The notes beneath the pieces were generated by a model. The model had not been told where the DNA came from. It did no database searches and worked only from the letters and a program-made list of their open reading frames with translations. Positions 34,914 through 45,412 of a stretch of 64,000 nt of DNA are shown in pieces (positions within the stretch are counted from its first letter, which is position 1; each line of letters opens with the position of its first letter). The position numbers and the translations under genes are program-made. This DNA comes from Acinetobacter sp. C32I (GTDB lineage: Bacteria; Pseudomonadota; Gammaproteobacteria; Pseudomonadales; Moraxellaceae): contig NZ_CP098480.1 in the NCBI RefSeq assembly GCF_023702715.1, positions 1,364,001 through 1,428,000 of the forward strand, written 5' to 3'.

Positions 34914-35738
34914 TTACCAAGCGAACTGAAATTGATTAAATTCTTTTACAGGAGGAATAATTAAATGATCTTCATCCACATGACTAAAATCAGTCAAAAT
35001 ATCATTTCGAATTGCAGACAGTCGCACATCTTCCCGTACCCGTGGATGTGCTAAATGAACGGGAACAATCCGCTTGATTCGGCCTGGATTCGGTTGCATC
35101 ACCACCACACGATCACCAAGGAATACGGCCTCCTCAACATCATGCGTCACGATAATCATGGTAATTTTTTCGGTTTGCCAGATCCGTTGTAATTCCTTTT
35201 GTAGATTGGCACGTGTCAGTGCATCTAGTGCGCCAAAAGGTTCATCTAGCAACAATATTTTGGGTCGATTAATCAGACTTCTGGCAATGGCAACACGTTG
35301 GCTCATCCCACCTGAAAGCTGTGCTGGATAAGCATCTTTAAACTTGCTTAACCCAACTAGCTCAATATGTTCATCAATAAGTTGATCCTGCTCCTTTCTT
35401 GTGAGTTGACTGTTTAATAAGGCAACCCGAATATTATCCTTCACATTCAGCCACGGAAATAAGCGGTGATCTTGGAACACAATTCCTCGTTCCAAACTGG
35501 TGCCATCAATCGGCTGACCATCAACCAGAATTTTTCCTTCGAATTGATCATCCAAACCAACCAGTAAACGGAGTAAAGTTGATTTCCCACAACCACTACT
35601 CCCCACAATACTGACAAATTCTCCTGCTTGAATATTGAGTGAAACATCATCTAAAACCTTAAGTGCATGGTCTTGATACTGACCATACGATTTATTAAGA
35701 TGATTAATTTGCACTGATCCGACATTAAATGATGTCAT
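34914..35738 (-). CDS. SsuB/TauB-like ABC transporter ATPase (first)
   Basis: Encodes 274 residues. Walker A is GSSGCGKST, the Q-loop FQDHRLFPW, the ABC signature [15 protein letters not shown], Walker B ILLLDEPFGALD, and the switch His is in IIVTHDVEEA. The pattern RLFPWLNVKDNI is typical of the nitrate/sulfonate/taurine subfamily. It lacks a permease gene of its own. It probably energises one of the three permeases encoded 3-7 kb upstream. GGGGG lies close to the ATG. Confidence 0.9.
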   Translation of the reverse strand: MTSFNVGSVQINHLNKSYGQYQDHALKVLDDVSLNIQAGEFVSIVGSSGCGKSTLLRLLVGLDDQFEGKILVDGQPIDGTSLERGIVFQDHRLFPWLNVKDNIRVALLNSQLTRKEQDQLIDEHIELVGLSKFKDAYPAQLSGGMSQRVAIARSLINRPKILLLDEPFGALDALTRANLQKELQRIWQTEKITMIIVTHDVEEAVFLGDRVVVMQPNPGRIKRIVPVHLAHPRVREDVRLSAIRNDILTDFSHVDEDHLIIPPVKEFNQFQFAW

Positions 35739-35809
35739 TTTAAACCCCCTACACTATAGGAATTAAAAATATAATAAAAAATGGATTTATTATATTTATC
35801 CATCATTTA

Positions 35810-36025
35810 CTATAGCTTTGCCAATGCAACTTCTGTCGACTTAATTAATACGATCACTTCACTACCTAATTCTAAGTTTAGATTTTTAACTGAACGTGTG
35901 GTAATCACAGAAGTAAATACCCCTGCCGGTGTTTCAACATCCACCTCGGAAACAACACTTCCTTCAATAATTTCTTTTACGACACCACGAAACTGATTAC
36001 GCACATTAATTTGAGGAATACTCAT
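35810..36025 (-). CDS. TOBE-domain (molbindin-like) small protein
   Basis: Encodes 71 residues that form one complete TOBE/Mop domain: RNQFRGVVKEIIEGSVVSEVDVETPAGVFTSVITTRSVKNLNLELGSEVIVLIKSTEVALAKL. Stand-alone versions bind molybdate or tungstate oligomerically, and may bind other oxyanions. It lies 70 bp upstream of the SsuB-like gene on the same strand and downstream of the sigma-54 activator, so it may be a storage or sensing accessory of the sulfur island, or linked to molybdoenzymes such as the one at 60.6 kb. Confidence 0.85.
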   Translation of the reverse strand: MSIPQINVRNQFRGVVKEIIEGSVVSEVDVETPAGVFTSVITTRSVKNLNLELGSEVIVLIKSTEVALAKL

Positions 36026-36222
36026 TTTTCACCACTTTATAACGATTTCAATAAATTGTGATTGTTATATTAGGCAAAGCACCAATATTTAGAACTAATA
36101 TTTTTTAATATTTTTTGATTAAAAAGTTATATTTATTTTACTTCATTGATTATTATTTTTTTCGCAAAGTAATTTTAAAGCAATAAAAAGGTGAACCTCT
36201 GCCACCTGATTATCGACTCTGA

Positions 36223-37350
36223 TTAATTTAATAACTCCTCTAACATAATATTCACCACTTTATCGTTTCCCACCAATCCATATTTGACCAATCGTGCACG
36301 CACGATATTGCGGCTAATCCCTAAAAGCTTTGCTGTTTGCACCTGATTGCGATGGCAATACTCATAAGCAATACGAATAGTCGCCTCTTCAATCAAGCGA
36401 TCAAGATTTTCATTTTTCAATGCATGTGAGGATTCAAACAGATTCAACAACGCATGTTGCAGCATTTGCTTAGGCAGTAGATCTGTCCGTGGAATGGTCT
36501 GGGTGCTTTTTTCCAAGTCAGAAATTTGTCGTAAATTTAGGCTACTGGATAAGGATGCAAAGCAAAAATCCGTAGGTTGAATTTGATGGTTCTTGCAGAC
36601 CAGTAAGGCATGATGAATGGCATTTTCCAATTCTCGAATATTACCCGGATAGCCATAGGTCAATAGTTTCTGAACTGCACTTGGGCTCAATGTCGCAATG
36701 GGATAGCCCAAACGCTTACAATATTGGGCAATAAAGAAGTTTGCTAAAGGTAGAATATCGCCCGGACGTTCTGCCAAAGGTGATACCTTCAATAAGGCCA
36801 CATTCAAACGATAGAATAAATCTTCTCTAAATTTTCCAGCCTGTACTGCTTCATCCAGATGGACGTTAGTTGCCGCAATGACACGAACATTCAGCTTAAT
36901 CGGCTTGAGTGAACCGACGCGAACAATTTCACGCTCTTGCAACACCCTTAATAATTTCACCTGCATCGCTGGAGATAAATCACCGACTTCATCCAAGAAC
37001 AAGGTGCCGTGATTGGCGGCTTCGAACCAACCGGCCTTGCTATTAATTGCGCCAGTAAACGCACCTTTTTCATGCCCGAACAGTTCACTTTCCGCCAATG
37101 ACTCGGTAAATGCACCACAATTTACTGCCACAAAAGGACCCCGACTACGCTGGCTCATCATATGTACTTGCCTTGCAACCAGCTCCTTACCTGTTCCTGT
37201 ATTACCAATAATCAGAACACTGGCCTCGCTGGGTGCAATCTGTTCAATACGATCCAGCAAATCTCTTGATTTTTGATCTTCAAAAACCATGGCTGTCGCA
37301 CGCTCAGTCCGCGTTAAGGTATGATTTTGTGGATAAGTAATGAATGACAT
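36223..37350 (-). CDS. Sigma-54-dependent activator, SfnR-like (no sensory domain)
   Basis: Encodes 375 residues. The AAA+ domain has Walker A GNTGTGKE (about 49-56), the sigma-54-contacting loop GAFTGA, Walker B TLFLDEVGDL and RELENAIHHA. The C-terminal Fis-type HTH is NQVQTAKLLGISRNIVRARLVKYG. There is no N-terminal receiver, GAF or PAS domain, as in Pseudomonas SfnR, which activates sulfone/sulfonate genes when sulfate is scarce and is controlled mainly by its own synthesis. It sits between the two halves of the organosulfur island. The palindromes at 47198-47217 and 50019-50048, each upstream of a -24/-12 promoter, are its likely binding sites (inference). Confidence 0.88.
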   Translation of the reverse strand: MSFITYPQNHTLTRTERATAMVFEDQKSRDLLDRIEQIAPSEASVLIIGNTGTGKELVARQVHMMSQRSRGPFVAVNCGAFTESLAESELFGHEKGAFTGAINSKAGWFEAANHGTLFLDEVGDLSPAMQVKLLRVLQEREIVRVGSLKPIKLNVRVIAATNVHLDEAVQAGKFREDLFYRLNVALLKVSPLAERPGDILPLANFFIAQYCKRLGYPIATLSPSAVQKLLTYGYPGNIRELENAIHHALLVCKNHQIQPTDFCFASLSSSLNLRQISDLEKSTQTIPRTDLLPKQMLQHALLNLFESSHALKNENLDRLIEEATIRIAYEYCHRNQVQTAKLLGISRNIVRARLVKYGLVGNDKVVNIMLEELLN

Positions 37351-37488
37351 GCATTTACTTCCCTATTGTTCGAAAAGAGAAGTTATCTTGCATGACTATT
37401 GGTTTAAATAGAAATCAATAATTCACCTTTGTTATTTCCATTTATTAAAATAGAAAAAAACCATTATTAATTAAACTCAAAATCAAAC

Positions 37489-38514
37489 TTATTTTTGACT
37501 ATATTCATTATATTGATTGCTATATATCTTGTTATAATCTATCTGATTCTGTTTTAACTGACCTTCTTCAATTAAATTATCGACCCATATTTTAAAATCA
37601 CCATCTTCAAACTTACCTGCGCTGCTTGGAATCCCCCACTGTGTCCAATATTTTAACATCGCGCCATTTTCAGGGCGTTTACGCTTTTGCAAAATCTGCT
37701 CGAAACGTGCAATCACCTGATCTCTAGGCTGTTGTCTAGACCATTCAATCGCTTGGGCAATCCCTGTAACCACTTTGCGGGTGGTGTTGGGGTGCTCAGC
37801 AATATAACGATTCGCCATGACATAGCTGCCCGTGGTGAGATCCCCTACCAAATCATAGTCCCGATAAAGACGGCGTACACCACCCCGTTCTATCGCTGGG
37901 CCTGCCAATGGTGCCAAATCAACATGACCACTTCGCAAGGCTTGCTCAGCAGAACCCGGTGGCAACACCACAAGCGTCACCTGACTAATTTGCTCAGGGC
38001 TTAAGCCACCTTTCTTTAAATAACTTTTGAGCATGTATTCCACTTGTGCGCCCAGAATATTGGTGCCGACCTTTTTGCCAATTAAATCTTTAGCAGAATG
38101 GATCGGACTATGTTCAAGGACATAATAGCCTGCAAAAGGATCATCAAAGGTGCCATATGCGGCGATCACCACGGTTCCCGGTACGCCACTGGCCACCATT
38201 TTGACCGCCGAACCTGCAAAACTTGGACTGCTAATATCACTATCTCCCGATAATGCAGATTGAATACCTTGTGGCCCGCCTGTTGAAACACCCTGATAGC
38301 TTAATTTAATTGGTGCAAGATAACCCAAATCTTCAGCCAGCTCTAAGGGAGTAACGATGCCGGGCGAACCGAGATATTTAAATTCTAAAGATTCAAGACC
38401 ATCACTTCGTGCCACTTTCAGCTCTGGTTTGCTACATCCCCACAGAAGCACAGACATCGCAATCACCGAACTTATTCTGCCTAAATATTTTTTCCAGTCT
38501 GGCTGATGCATCAT
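37489..38514 (-). CDS. SsuA-like sulfonate-binding lipoprotein (1)
   Basis: Start at the ATG-ATG pair at 38511-38514, preceded by AGGAG; the TTG further upstream is less likely. About 341 residues. A lipoprotein signal ends LLWGC. It is an NMT1/SsuA-type periplasmic-binding fold: [59 protein letters not shown] and AEQALRSGHVDLAPL. It delivers an organosulfur or similar anion to an SsuC-like permease. It is the last gene of the operon, 10 bp after ssuC-like gene 1, and clearly paralogous to the 40245-41333 protein. Confidence 0.88.
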   Translation of the reverse strand: MMHQPDWKKYLGRISSVIAMSVLLWGCSKPELKVARSDGLESLEFKYLGSPGIVTPLELAEDLGYLAPIKLSYQGVSTGGPQGIQSALSGDSDISSPSFAGSAVKMVASGVPGTVVIAAYGTFDDPFAGYYVLEHSPIHSAKDLIGKKVGTNILGAQVEYMLKSYLKKGGLSPEQISQVTLVVLPPGSAEQALRSGHVDLAPLAGPAIERGGVRRLYRDYDLVGDLTTGSYVMANRYIAEHPNTTRKVVTGIAQAIEWSRQQPRDQVIARFEQILQKRKRPENGAMLKYWTQWGIPSSAGKFEDGDFKIWVDNLIEEGQLKQNQIDYNKIYSNQYNEYSQK

Positions 38515-38524
38515 CTTCTCCTGA

Positions 38525-39382
38525 CTAACGTTCAATTTTCCAAGCGGTTAAACGCTTTTCAATCGCAAGCAAACTGTAGTTAAACAGCAAACCAATGGTG
38601 GTGATACTAATGATGCCAAAAAACATTTCAGGAATCTGGAAGTTATATTGTGCATAGTTAATCAAATAACCCAGACCGGCCTTTGCCCCAACCATCTCAG
38701 CCGCAATCAACATCAGCACCGAGAATGAGCCAGCCAATCGTACACCCACAAAAATCGTTGGAATCGCTGCGGGTAAAATCACTTTCCGGAACAGTTGAAC
38801 TGGACTCAGTCCCATGGTTCGGGCTGACTTGATCAATAGTGGATCAACATTACGAACACCACTAATGGTATTTAATAGAATTGGCCATGTGCAGGCATAG
38901 GTGACTAAAGCAATTTTTGAGCTTTCACCGATGCCGAGGAACAAGATAAATACTGGCAATAAGGCCAAAGCCGCCGTATTACGGAACACTTCAAGCAATG
39001 GATTCAGAAATTCGGAAAAGCGGGTGTACCAACCAATGGCTAAACCGAGTGGAATCGCAATCAGAATTGCGAAAATAAACCCGCTGAGCGAGCGAATCAA
39101 ACTGGCTTGTACATGCGTGAGTAGCTGACCATTTTGAATCAGATTCCAGCCGCTGAGCAGCACAGTGGAAAAGGCTGGTAAGAAAGCAGAATCGACCAAC
39201 CCAATACGTGGCACAATTTCCCAAACAGCTAAAAATAATAAAATTGCGGCTGAACGTTTAAATGTTGTAGACAACCAAGCTAAATTTACATCAGTCTCAA
39301 AAGATTTGGACTTTTGAGTTGAGCGAATCGATTGCTGCTGAATGGTTTTCGGAAAGGTTAAGGTATCTTTTGAACTCGACAT
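38525..39382 (-). CDS. SsuC-like ABC permease (1)
   Basis: Start at ATG 39382 behind AGAGGTG (285 residues). About six membrane helices. The EAA loop that docks the ATPase reads SARTMGLSPVQLFRKVILPAAIPTIFVGVRLAGSFS, the sulfonate/taurine/nitrate permease type. The N-terminus has a ~45-residue polar extension. It lies between the ATPase gene 39418-40248 (36-bp gap) and binding protein 1, forming a complete SsuABC-like set. Confidence 0.9.
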   Translation of the reverse strand: MSSSKDTLTFPKTIQQQSIRSTQKSKSFETDVNLAWLSTTFKRSAAILLFLAVWEIVPRIGLVDSAFLPAFSTVLLSGWNLIQNGQLLTHVQASLIRSLSGFIFAILIAIPLGLAIGWYTRFSEFLNPLLEVFRNTAALALLPVFILFLGIGESSKIALVTYACTWPILLNTISGVRNVDPLLIKSARTMGLSPVQLFRKVILPAAIPTIFVGVRLAGSFSVLMLIAAEMVGAKAGLGYLINYAQYNFQIPEMFFGIISITTIGLLFNYSLLAIEKRLTAWKIER

Positions 39383-39417
39383 AATCACCTCTAATGTTTA
39401 TTGATTGAATATTGGAC

Positions 39418-40248
39418 TTAAGCCACCAGTTGCTTTTGTTTTTCTTGTGCTTGTGCTTTCAAGACTTCTTCGCGCAATAAGCTCCAAATTTGATGACGCA
39501 ACTGATTGAACTCAGGACTGGAACGCACATCCTCCTGATCACTTCGTAATGCAGCTGGCACTTCAATCACCTGTTTAATGCGTCCGGGGCGAGAGGTCAT
39601 AATGGCAATGCGTTGCCCCAAATAGATTGCTTCGTCAATGCTATGCGTGATAAAAATGATGGTCTTCTGAGTCTGTTGCCAAATTTTCACCAATTCAGCC
39701 TGTAAGGTTTCACGGGTCTGTGCATCCAGTGCCGCAAATGGTTCATCCATCAATAAAATGTCAGGGTCATAGGCCAAACTTCTGGCAATTGCAACACGTT
39801 GCTTCATCCCGCCTGAAAGCTCATTGGGATAATGATGTTCAAATTCAGCCAACCCAACCAGATTTAAAAAATACTTTGCGGTTTGATAACGCTGTTCTTT
39901 GCTGACACCCTTGGCATCCAAGCCAAATTCAATATTTTGTAGCGCGGTCAACCATGGAAACAGTGCATATTGCTGAAAGACAATGCCACGGTCCAACCCC
40001 GGTTTTTTAATCGCTTGCCCATCAATCAGAATTTGCCCCGTGGTCGGAGTCGTCAAACCAGCCAATAAATCCAATAATGTCGATTTACCACAACCGCTTG
40101 GCCCGACAATGGCAACAAACTCCCCGGCCTTAACATCTAAAGACAGATTTTCAACCGCTACAAAATCTTCTGCTTGGACTTTTGCGCCTTTGACTTTTTT
40201 GGCAGCAAAAGACTTATAAACATTTTCAATTTTTAATTTTGTGCTCAT
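39418..40248 (-). CDS. SsuB-like ABC transporter ATPase (second)
   Basis: Encodes 276 residues. Walker A is GPSGCGKST, the Q-loop FQQYALFPW, the signature [15 protein letters not shown], Walker [13 protein letters not shown], and the switch His is in [16 protein letters not shown] precedes the ATG, and the ATG overlaps the stop of the upstream binding-protein gene by four bases (ATGA), so translation is coupled. Being the only ATPase in this ten-gene operon, it may serve all three permeases. Confidence 0.92.
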   Translation of the reverse strand: MSTKLKIENVYKSFAAKKVKGAKVQAEDFVAVENLSLDVKAGEFVAIVGPSGCGKSTLLDLLAGLTTPTTGQILIDGQAIKKPGLDRGIVFQQYALFPWLTALQNIEFGLDAKGVSKEQRYQTAKYFLNLVGLAEFEHHYPNELSGGMKQRVAIARSLAYDPDILLMDEPFAALDAQTRETLQAELVKIWQQTQKTIIFITHSIDEAIYLGQRIAIMTSRPGRIKQVIEVPAALRSDQEDVRSSPEFNQLRHQIWSLLREEVLKAQAQEKQKQLVA

Positions 40249-41333
40249 TGGGTATGCTCCTTACTGCGCTGATCGTCAGCTACATTTTTGTTTTCACGTG
40301 CATAGGGATTAAACTGGTTAGTGAATAAAGCATCCGCCTTAACCTGATTCGGTTTAAATTCGCCTCTTTTCACAAATAAATCGATCCAGCGTTGATATTG
40401 TGCGGCATTGAGCAAACCACCTTGACTCACCACACCATAACTGCGCCAGTACTGCATCAATACATCGCTTTCATTGCGTTTTCTTTTTTCAATAATGCTT
40501 TTAAAGCGCGCCAACACTTGCTCACGTGGTGTTTGCTTGGTCCATTCCACAGCTTTGGCCACACCTGTGACAAATTGCTTGACCACTTCTGGATGTTGTT
40601 GAATAAATTTCTCGGTAAAGACATAACTGCCTGCAGTAAAACTGCCATATAAATCTGTATCCGAGACCAGTTTTCTTAGACCACCTCGCTCTAAGGCTTT
40701 ATCCTGAAAAATAGAAACCAGTGCAGCAGCATCCACCTGTCCAGCACGTAAAGCCTGTTCGGTATTGGTTGGCGGTAAAACAACAAACTCAACCTGATTG
40801 ATTTCATCATTACTTAAACCTTGGCGAGCTAAATAGTCTTTTAAAACAAATTCGTAATGTGCACCCAAAGTATTTACGGCCACTTTTTTGCCGATCAAAT
40901 CACGCGCTGAATGAATCGGACTATTATTCGGAACGTAATAACCCACCCAGCTTTTATCATCACTCCCATACGAGGCAACCACCGCTTTGATCTTGATGCC
41001 CGCAGCAGCTAATTTGATGATTGCACCGTCAAATGCAGTTGCCACATCTACATCACCCGTGGTCAACGCCTGTAAATCCTGGGGACCACCTTGCACACTG
41101 CCCACATATTTCAGCTTTAAGTCACCTAAATAACCCAAGTCTTCAGCCAGCTCAGGCAATGACACTACACTGGTTAAAGATTGGTAGCGGAGTTCATGTA
41201 CCTGATTAGGAGGTACTTCTGAGTCCTTACTACAAGCGACCAAAGCCAAAACCATTAAACTGAAGATGCTGAACTGACTCAGCCATTTCAATTGACCTCT
41301 GAAATACTGCCCAAAATTTTGTTTTTGTTTCAT
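40245..41333 (-). CDS. SsuA-like sulfonate-binding lipoprotein (2)
   Basis: Encodes 362 residues. A lipoprotein signal ends ALVAC (Cys about 34). Same fold and motifs as protein 1: [58 protein letters not shown] and [16 protein letters not shown]. The two are tandem-type paralogues that probably differ in ligand. Its gene lies 11 bp after permease 2 and overlaps the ATPase gene by 4 bp, a tight operon context. Confidence 0.88.
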   Translation of the reverse strand: MKQKQNFGQYFRGQLKWLSQFSIFSLMVLALVACSKDSEVPPNQVHELRYQSLTSVVSLPELAEDLGYLGDLKLKYVGSVQGGPQDLQALTTGDVDVATAFDGAIIKLAAAGIKIKAVVASYGSDDKSWVGYYVPNNSPIHSARDLIGKKVAVNTLGAHYEFVLKDYLARQGLSNDEINQVEFVVLPPTNTEQALRAGQVDAAALVSIFQDKALERGGLRKLVSDTDLYGSFTAGSYVFTEKFIQQHPEVVKQFVTGVAKAVEWTKQTPREQVLARFKSIIEKRKRNESDVLMQYWRSYGVVSQGGLLNAAQYQRWIDLFVKRGEFKPNQVKADALFTNQFNPYARENKNVADDQRSKEHTQ

Positions 41334-41344
41334 TTTTTATTCTC

Positions 41345-42133
41345 CTAGCGGCGCCAAACCAAAATACGACGCTCAGCTAAATTGGCTAAGCTATTCCACG
41401 CCACACCGATAAAACCAATCACGATTAAACCAAATACAATCAGACCAACATCTAAAGCAGCCCGTCCACGAATCACAATATTGCCCAGTCCAACACCATA
41501 GTTAGCCAACAGGAACTCTGCCCCGATGGTCGCCACCCAAGCGAAAATTAAACCCAGTTGTAAGCCCAAAAAGATTTGGCTGGCTGCCGCAGGTAAAATC
41601 AGTTTGCTCAAGGTCTGCCAAGCATTGAATTGATAGACTTTGGCAACTTCGTATTGATGCAATGGAATTTGTCTTACCCCATCGATAGTATGTAAGGCCA
41701 CGGGATAAAAGACGGAAAGCACGATAAATAAGATTTTTGCGCTATTGCCATAATCCAAAAAGGTGGTGATTAACGGTAACCAAGCAAACAAAGAAATCTG
41801 CCGTAATACATTAAAACTAGGTAAAAATAAATAATTAGCCCAGCGCGAGACACCCACGACAATGCCAAAAGTAATGGCTAGAATGCTACCCAATACAAAA
41901 CCCGTCAGATCACGGAACAAGCTTGCACCCAGACCTATCCAAAACTCTTGCTGCTGGAATTGATGAATTGCAATCTGCACCACCTCAAATGGTGCTGGAA
42001 TGAGTTTCGGATTAACCCAATTCAACTTGGATGTGATCGCCCACAACATAATGAAAGCAATCGGCAGCACCAAACCGTAAACGCTTAAATAACTGAAATT
42101 AAATCTTGGTTTTGATGTAGACGTAATAGACAT
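41345..42133 (-). CDS. SsuC-like ABC permease (2)
   Basis: Start at ATG 42133 (262 residues) behind GAGGGA; the longer frame would run into permease 3. About six membrane helices; the EAA loop is AKVYQFNAWQTLSKLILPAAASQIFLGLQLGLIFAW. It is probably the partner of binding protein 2, whose gene follows 11 bp later. Confidence 0.9.
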   Translation of the reverse strand: MSITSTSKPRFNFSYLSVYGLVLPIAFIMLWAITSKLNWVNPKLIPAPFEVVQIAIHQFQQQEFWIGLGASLFRDLTGFVLGSILAITFGIVVGVSRWANYLFLPSFNVLRQISLFAWLPLITTFLDYGNSAKILFIVLSVFYPVALHTIDGVRQIPLHQYEVAKVYQFNAWQTLSKLILPAAASQIFLGLQLGLIFAWVATIGAEFLLANYGVGLGNIVIRGRAALDVGLIVFGLIVIGFIGVAWNSLANLAERRILVWRR

Positions 42134-42146
42134 ATTCAATCCCTCT

Positions 42147-42986
42147 TTAAAATGCACTGCGTTGCCAATGGCTAAACCAGCGTTCAACCCAGCCCAAGAT
42201 ATGATCTAAAACAAAACCAACAATCCCGATCACAATGACAGCCATAAAAATAATGTCGGGCTGAATCAGTTGCCGCCCCCACACGATCAGATAGCCAATT
42301 CCTTCACTACTGGCTAACAGCTCGACAAAAACCAGAGACAACCACGCTTGCATAATCCCCTGACGTAAGCCACTGACAATATTCGGCAATGCAGAAGGCA
42401 AAATAACACGGCGAAATCGCTGCCATGTACTAAAGCGATACACCTGAGAGACTTCTAATAAATGCGGAGCTACATTCAAGACACTGCGATAGGTCGCAAC
42501 CAACACAGGTACAAATACCGCAAGCGAAATCGCTGCAATTTTTAGGCTTTCATCGATGCCTAAGAAAATCATCAGTAATGGAATCCAGCCAATTACTGGA
42601 AATTGCGCAATCAAATTAAAAGTGGGATAAATAAACTTATATGCGATACGTGATAATCCGATGAGGAAACCCAAGAACAGTCCGATACTGCCCCCGACCA
42701 AAACACTCCAAGCAACCCGTTTTAAGCTGATCCATAAATTATCCTGTAACTCATGCGTATCAATCAGCTCCAAGGTGGTTTGCCAAACCAAGGCTGGACT
42801 GGGCAAAATTTGTTCAGGCAACCATTGCTTCTGAAAGACATAATGCCAAACCGCCAATGCAATCGCAGGTAAAACCAAAGCCAATACAATACGAACTGCC
42901 CATAGGCCAATTTGCTTGAAATAAGGGCCTAAATTGATTCGCTGCCAAGTGTGTTCACTTTCTAATTGAGTTTCGATGCTACTCAT
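42147..42986 (-). CDS. SsuC-like ABC permease (3)
   Basis: Encodes 279 residues. About six membrane helices; the EAA loop is SQVYRFSTWQRFRRVILPSALPNIVSGLRQGIMQAW. It starts next to the stop of the MFS gene (one base between). Its likely partner is the non-lipoprotein SsuA-like protein at 44321-45403, since permeases 1 and 2 each sit next to a lipoprotein-type binding protein. Confidence 0.9.
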   Translation of the reverse strand: MSSIETQLESEHTWQRINLGPYFKQIGLWAVRIVLALVLPAIALAVWHYVFQKQWLPEQILPSPALVWQTTLELIDTHELQDNLWISLKRVAWSVLVGGSIGLFLGFLIGLSRIAYKFIYPTFNLIAQFPVIGWIPLLMIFLGIDESLKIAAISLAVFVPVLVATYRSVLNVAPHLLEVSQVYRFSTWQRFRRVILPSALPNIVSGLRQGIMQAWLSLVFVELLASSEGIGYLIVWGRQLIQPDIIFMAVIVIGIVGFVLDHILGWVERWFSHWQRSAF

Positions 42987-42987
42987 T

Positions 42988-44292
42988 TTATTGACCCTCT
43001 ATTTCTGAATACATTTCAATCTCTAGCGGTGGTGCTATAACAACCTGTGTCAGTTGCTGGGAAAAACCGATCAGTCCGCCAAATAAAACCGCTGAAATAA
43101 GAAACATCGACTGTAAGCCCCAGTAGTGGCCTAACCAGCCTCCAACAATACTTCCCAATAACGCACCTGCTGGTCCTGCCATCGCGGTTAATCCAGACAC
43201 CTTGGCCATTCCCAATCGCTCCCCCACATTGGCAAACATGGTGAAATTGACGATATGCAGCATCGCCAGACCCAAGCCCAGAATCACAGCACCCACCCAC
43301 AACAACACGGAAGTTTTAGGTATGCCCAACATCACCGATGCCACTGCAACAAAAGCAAAACCCGTTTGATAAAAGCGTTTTATTCCCCACCGTGCCAGCA
43401 AAGCCCCTGTCGTAAATAAGGCTATGACAAATACAGCCCCCTGTAGCGTCACCAAACTGGCAGCAATCGTTTCACTCCAACCAAAGTCTTTAATCGCAAT
43501 CACAATGATGAAGAAACCGTAGTAGGCCATGACTGCATTGCTCGCCATCTCAATTAAACTGGTACGCCGTAGGACTGGGTCTTGCTTAAATAAAACCAAT
43601 TGCTTGGCAATCACGGTAATATTCAAAGCTTCATGTTGTTGAGTGCTATCGGTGGAAGAGCGACTTCTGTCAAAGGCCAGAGCTACAAACAGGACAGGCA
43701 ACAGAAATAGAACGGCGATCCACCCGAAGGCACCTGAAAAACCAGAACTATTCACCAAGCTCACGGCCAATAACGGGCCAACCAGAAAAAAACCCATCAT
43801 ATGCGTGCCTCTAAACCATCCCGCCTTAGCAGCACCTATGCTTTTTAAATGCTGCATATACACCGTGTTGAGTGAAACAAACCGCATTGGCATGCATAAC
43901 CCAACCAAAAATGTAGCGAAAATCAGATACCAAACCGTTGGATAGAATGGTACGGTGACATACACCAGCGCTGCGAGAAAACTTCCTAATACAAACATTG
44001 TCTTAGGTCCATAGCGTTGTACTAACAGACCAATTGGCAGTCCGAAAAGCAAAATACCGAGACTCTGTACTGCAGCAATCAAGCCCATTTCAAACTCATT
44101 GGCTTGTAACTGTACGGCATATAAAGAGGTCACAATTTTTGCAATTCCAATCCCCAAACCGGCACATAAGGCCAAGCCAATAAAGCCGAATACAAAGCGC
44201 AATTGACCCAATTCAAGCTGAGCAACCGATTCCTGACGCATAAACGGCATCCCTAAACATGCTGAACAAATAAACTGGCTTGCCAAAGGCAT
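42988..44292 (-). CDS. MFS transporter of the organosulfur operon
   Basis: I prefer ATG 44292 (434 residues) with AGGG upstream; the upstream TTG and a later ATG are alternatives. Twelve hydrophobic segments are expected from the pattern. The MFS loop motif after helix 2 is GLLVQRYGPKTMFVLG (G-x3-(D/E)-R-x-G-like) and the central loop is hydrophilic (DRSRSSTDSTQQHE). The substrate is unknown. In this operon it may export a desulfurised product or sulfite, or take up a sulfur source. Confidence 0.82.
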   Translation of the reverse strand: MPLASQFICSACLGMPFMRQESVAQLELGQLRFVFGFIGLALCAGLGIGIAKIVTSLYAVQLQANEFEMGLIAAVQSLGILLFGLPIGLLVQRYGPKTMFVLGSFLAALVYVTVPFYPTVWYLIFATFLVGLCMPMRFVSLNTVYMQHLKSIGAAKAGWFRGTHMMGFFLVGPLLAVSLVNSSGFSGAFGWIAVLFLLPVLFVALAFDRSRSSTDSTQQHEALNITVIAKQLVLFKQDPVLRRTSLIEMASNAVMAYYGFFIIVIAIKDFGWSETIAASLVTLQGAVFVIALFTTGALLARWGIKRFYQTGFAFVAVASVMLGIPKTSVLLWVGAVILGLGLAMLHIVNFTMFANVGERLGMAKVSGLTAMAGPAGALLGSIVGGWLGHYWGLQSMFLISAVLFGGLIGFSQQLTQVVIAPPLEIEMYSEIEGQ

Positions 44293-44320
44293 ACTCGCCC
44301 TTGGCCAATCCAAATCACAA

Positions 44321-45403
44321 TTACTTTTTACGGTTGCCGTTTACATCAAATTTTGGCCAAAAGTTTTCCAATTTGAGTTCTTGAATTGCGGTGTTCAGAT
44401 ATTTCGGTTCAATCCATGAATCCACATCCACTGGACGGCGAATCAGCTTGTAATCAATTGATTGCTGCACCGATTTCTTTAAAGAATTCACTGCATAATC
44501 ATCAAAGTATGGGGAGTTGCGATCTTTCAGCGAGTAATCATCCCAGTCTTTTTTATAGTCTAGGTAAGGCACGCCACTTTGAGCCCACAACTTGTACTGG
44601 GTATCACGATTCTTTTCATCGGAGCTCCACACGTTATCTTTAATAAATGTGGTCACCACACGCTGCACAATTTGTGGGTATTTCTTCTCAAAATCTTCGC
44701 TGACCCATGCCACTAATGGACCATTCAGATTTGGATCTTTACGGACTTCTAAAATACGCTTTGCTACACCACGGGCTTCTAATGTCCATGGGCTAGTAAT
44801 CAAACCATCAATATCCCCTGTAGACAGTGAGGTTTGAGCTGAATAAAAGTCCTGGCTGATCACACGGAAATCTTTTTCAGTGAAACCATATTTCCGTAAT
44901 AAACGACCGAGAATTAGCTGTTGATTAGTGCCTTTAAAGACAGAAATGGTTTTGCCTTTTAAATCCGCCAGACTTTTCGCACCTGAATCAGATGGAACTG
45001 CAAAATACACAGGTCCAAAACGCCCCGTCACAAATAACAGTTTAGATTTCAAACCCGTTGAACGTCCGACAATCGAAGGTAAATCACCATGCCCGATACC
45101 AAAATCGACCTTTTTATTGGCTAAAGCTTCATTCAGTGCAGGCCCTGCACCCGGAAAAAATGACCATTTCACCTTAATACCATCTTTGGCAAATTCTTTT
45201 TCTAAAATGCCGCGTAGATTGGCACTGGCATAAGCACTTCCACCAACTTTGGGTTTTCCACCGACGCCTGCACCGGGTACTCCCAGTCGAATTTCAGTGG
45301 GATTGGTTTCAGCAAAAACTGAGAAACTGGTGGCAACCAGCACACCTGCTGCTGCACCAATAAATAAATGTTTCGTCAAAAATTTCATTGTGTCATTACT
45401 CAT
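44321..45403 (-). CDS. SsuA-like periplasmic sulfonate-binding protein (3)
   Basis: Start uncertain: ATG 45403 or ATG 45388 (MKFLTKH); the TTG at 45409 is unlikely. A classical signal peptide ends SVFAET, so unlike proteins 1 and 2 it is soluble in the periplasm. The fold is SsuA/NrtA-like: EIRLGVPGAGVGGKP, WSFFPGAGPALNEALANKKVDFGIGHGDLPSIVGRSTGL, SLADLKGKTISVFKGTNQQLILGRLL and LSTGDIDGLITSPWT. It lies 10 bp after the porin gene, near the start of the operon, and so is likely to be highly expressed. Confidence 0.88.
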   Translation of the reverse strand: MSNDTMKFLTKHLFIGAAAGVLVATSFSVFAETNPTEIRLGVPGAGVGGKPKVGGSAYASANLRGILEKEFAKDGIKVKWSFFPGAGPALNEALANKKVDFGIGHGDLPSIVGRSTGLKSKLLFVTGRFGPVYFAVPSDSGAKSLADLKGKTISVFKGTNQQLILGRLLRKYGFTEKDFRVISQDFYSAQTSLSTGDIDGLITSPWTLEARGVAKRILEVRKDPNLNGPLVAWVSEDFEKKYPQIVQRVVTTFIKDNVWSSDEKNRDTQYKLWAQSGVPYLDYKKDWDDYSLKDRNSPYFDDYAVNSLKKSVQQSIDYKLIRRPVDVDSWIEPKYLNTAIQELKLENFWPKFDVNGNRKK

Positions 45404-45412
45404 ATTCAAAAA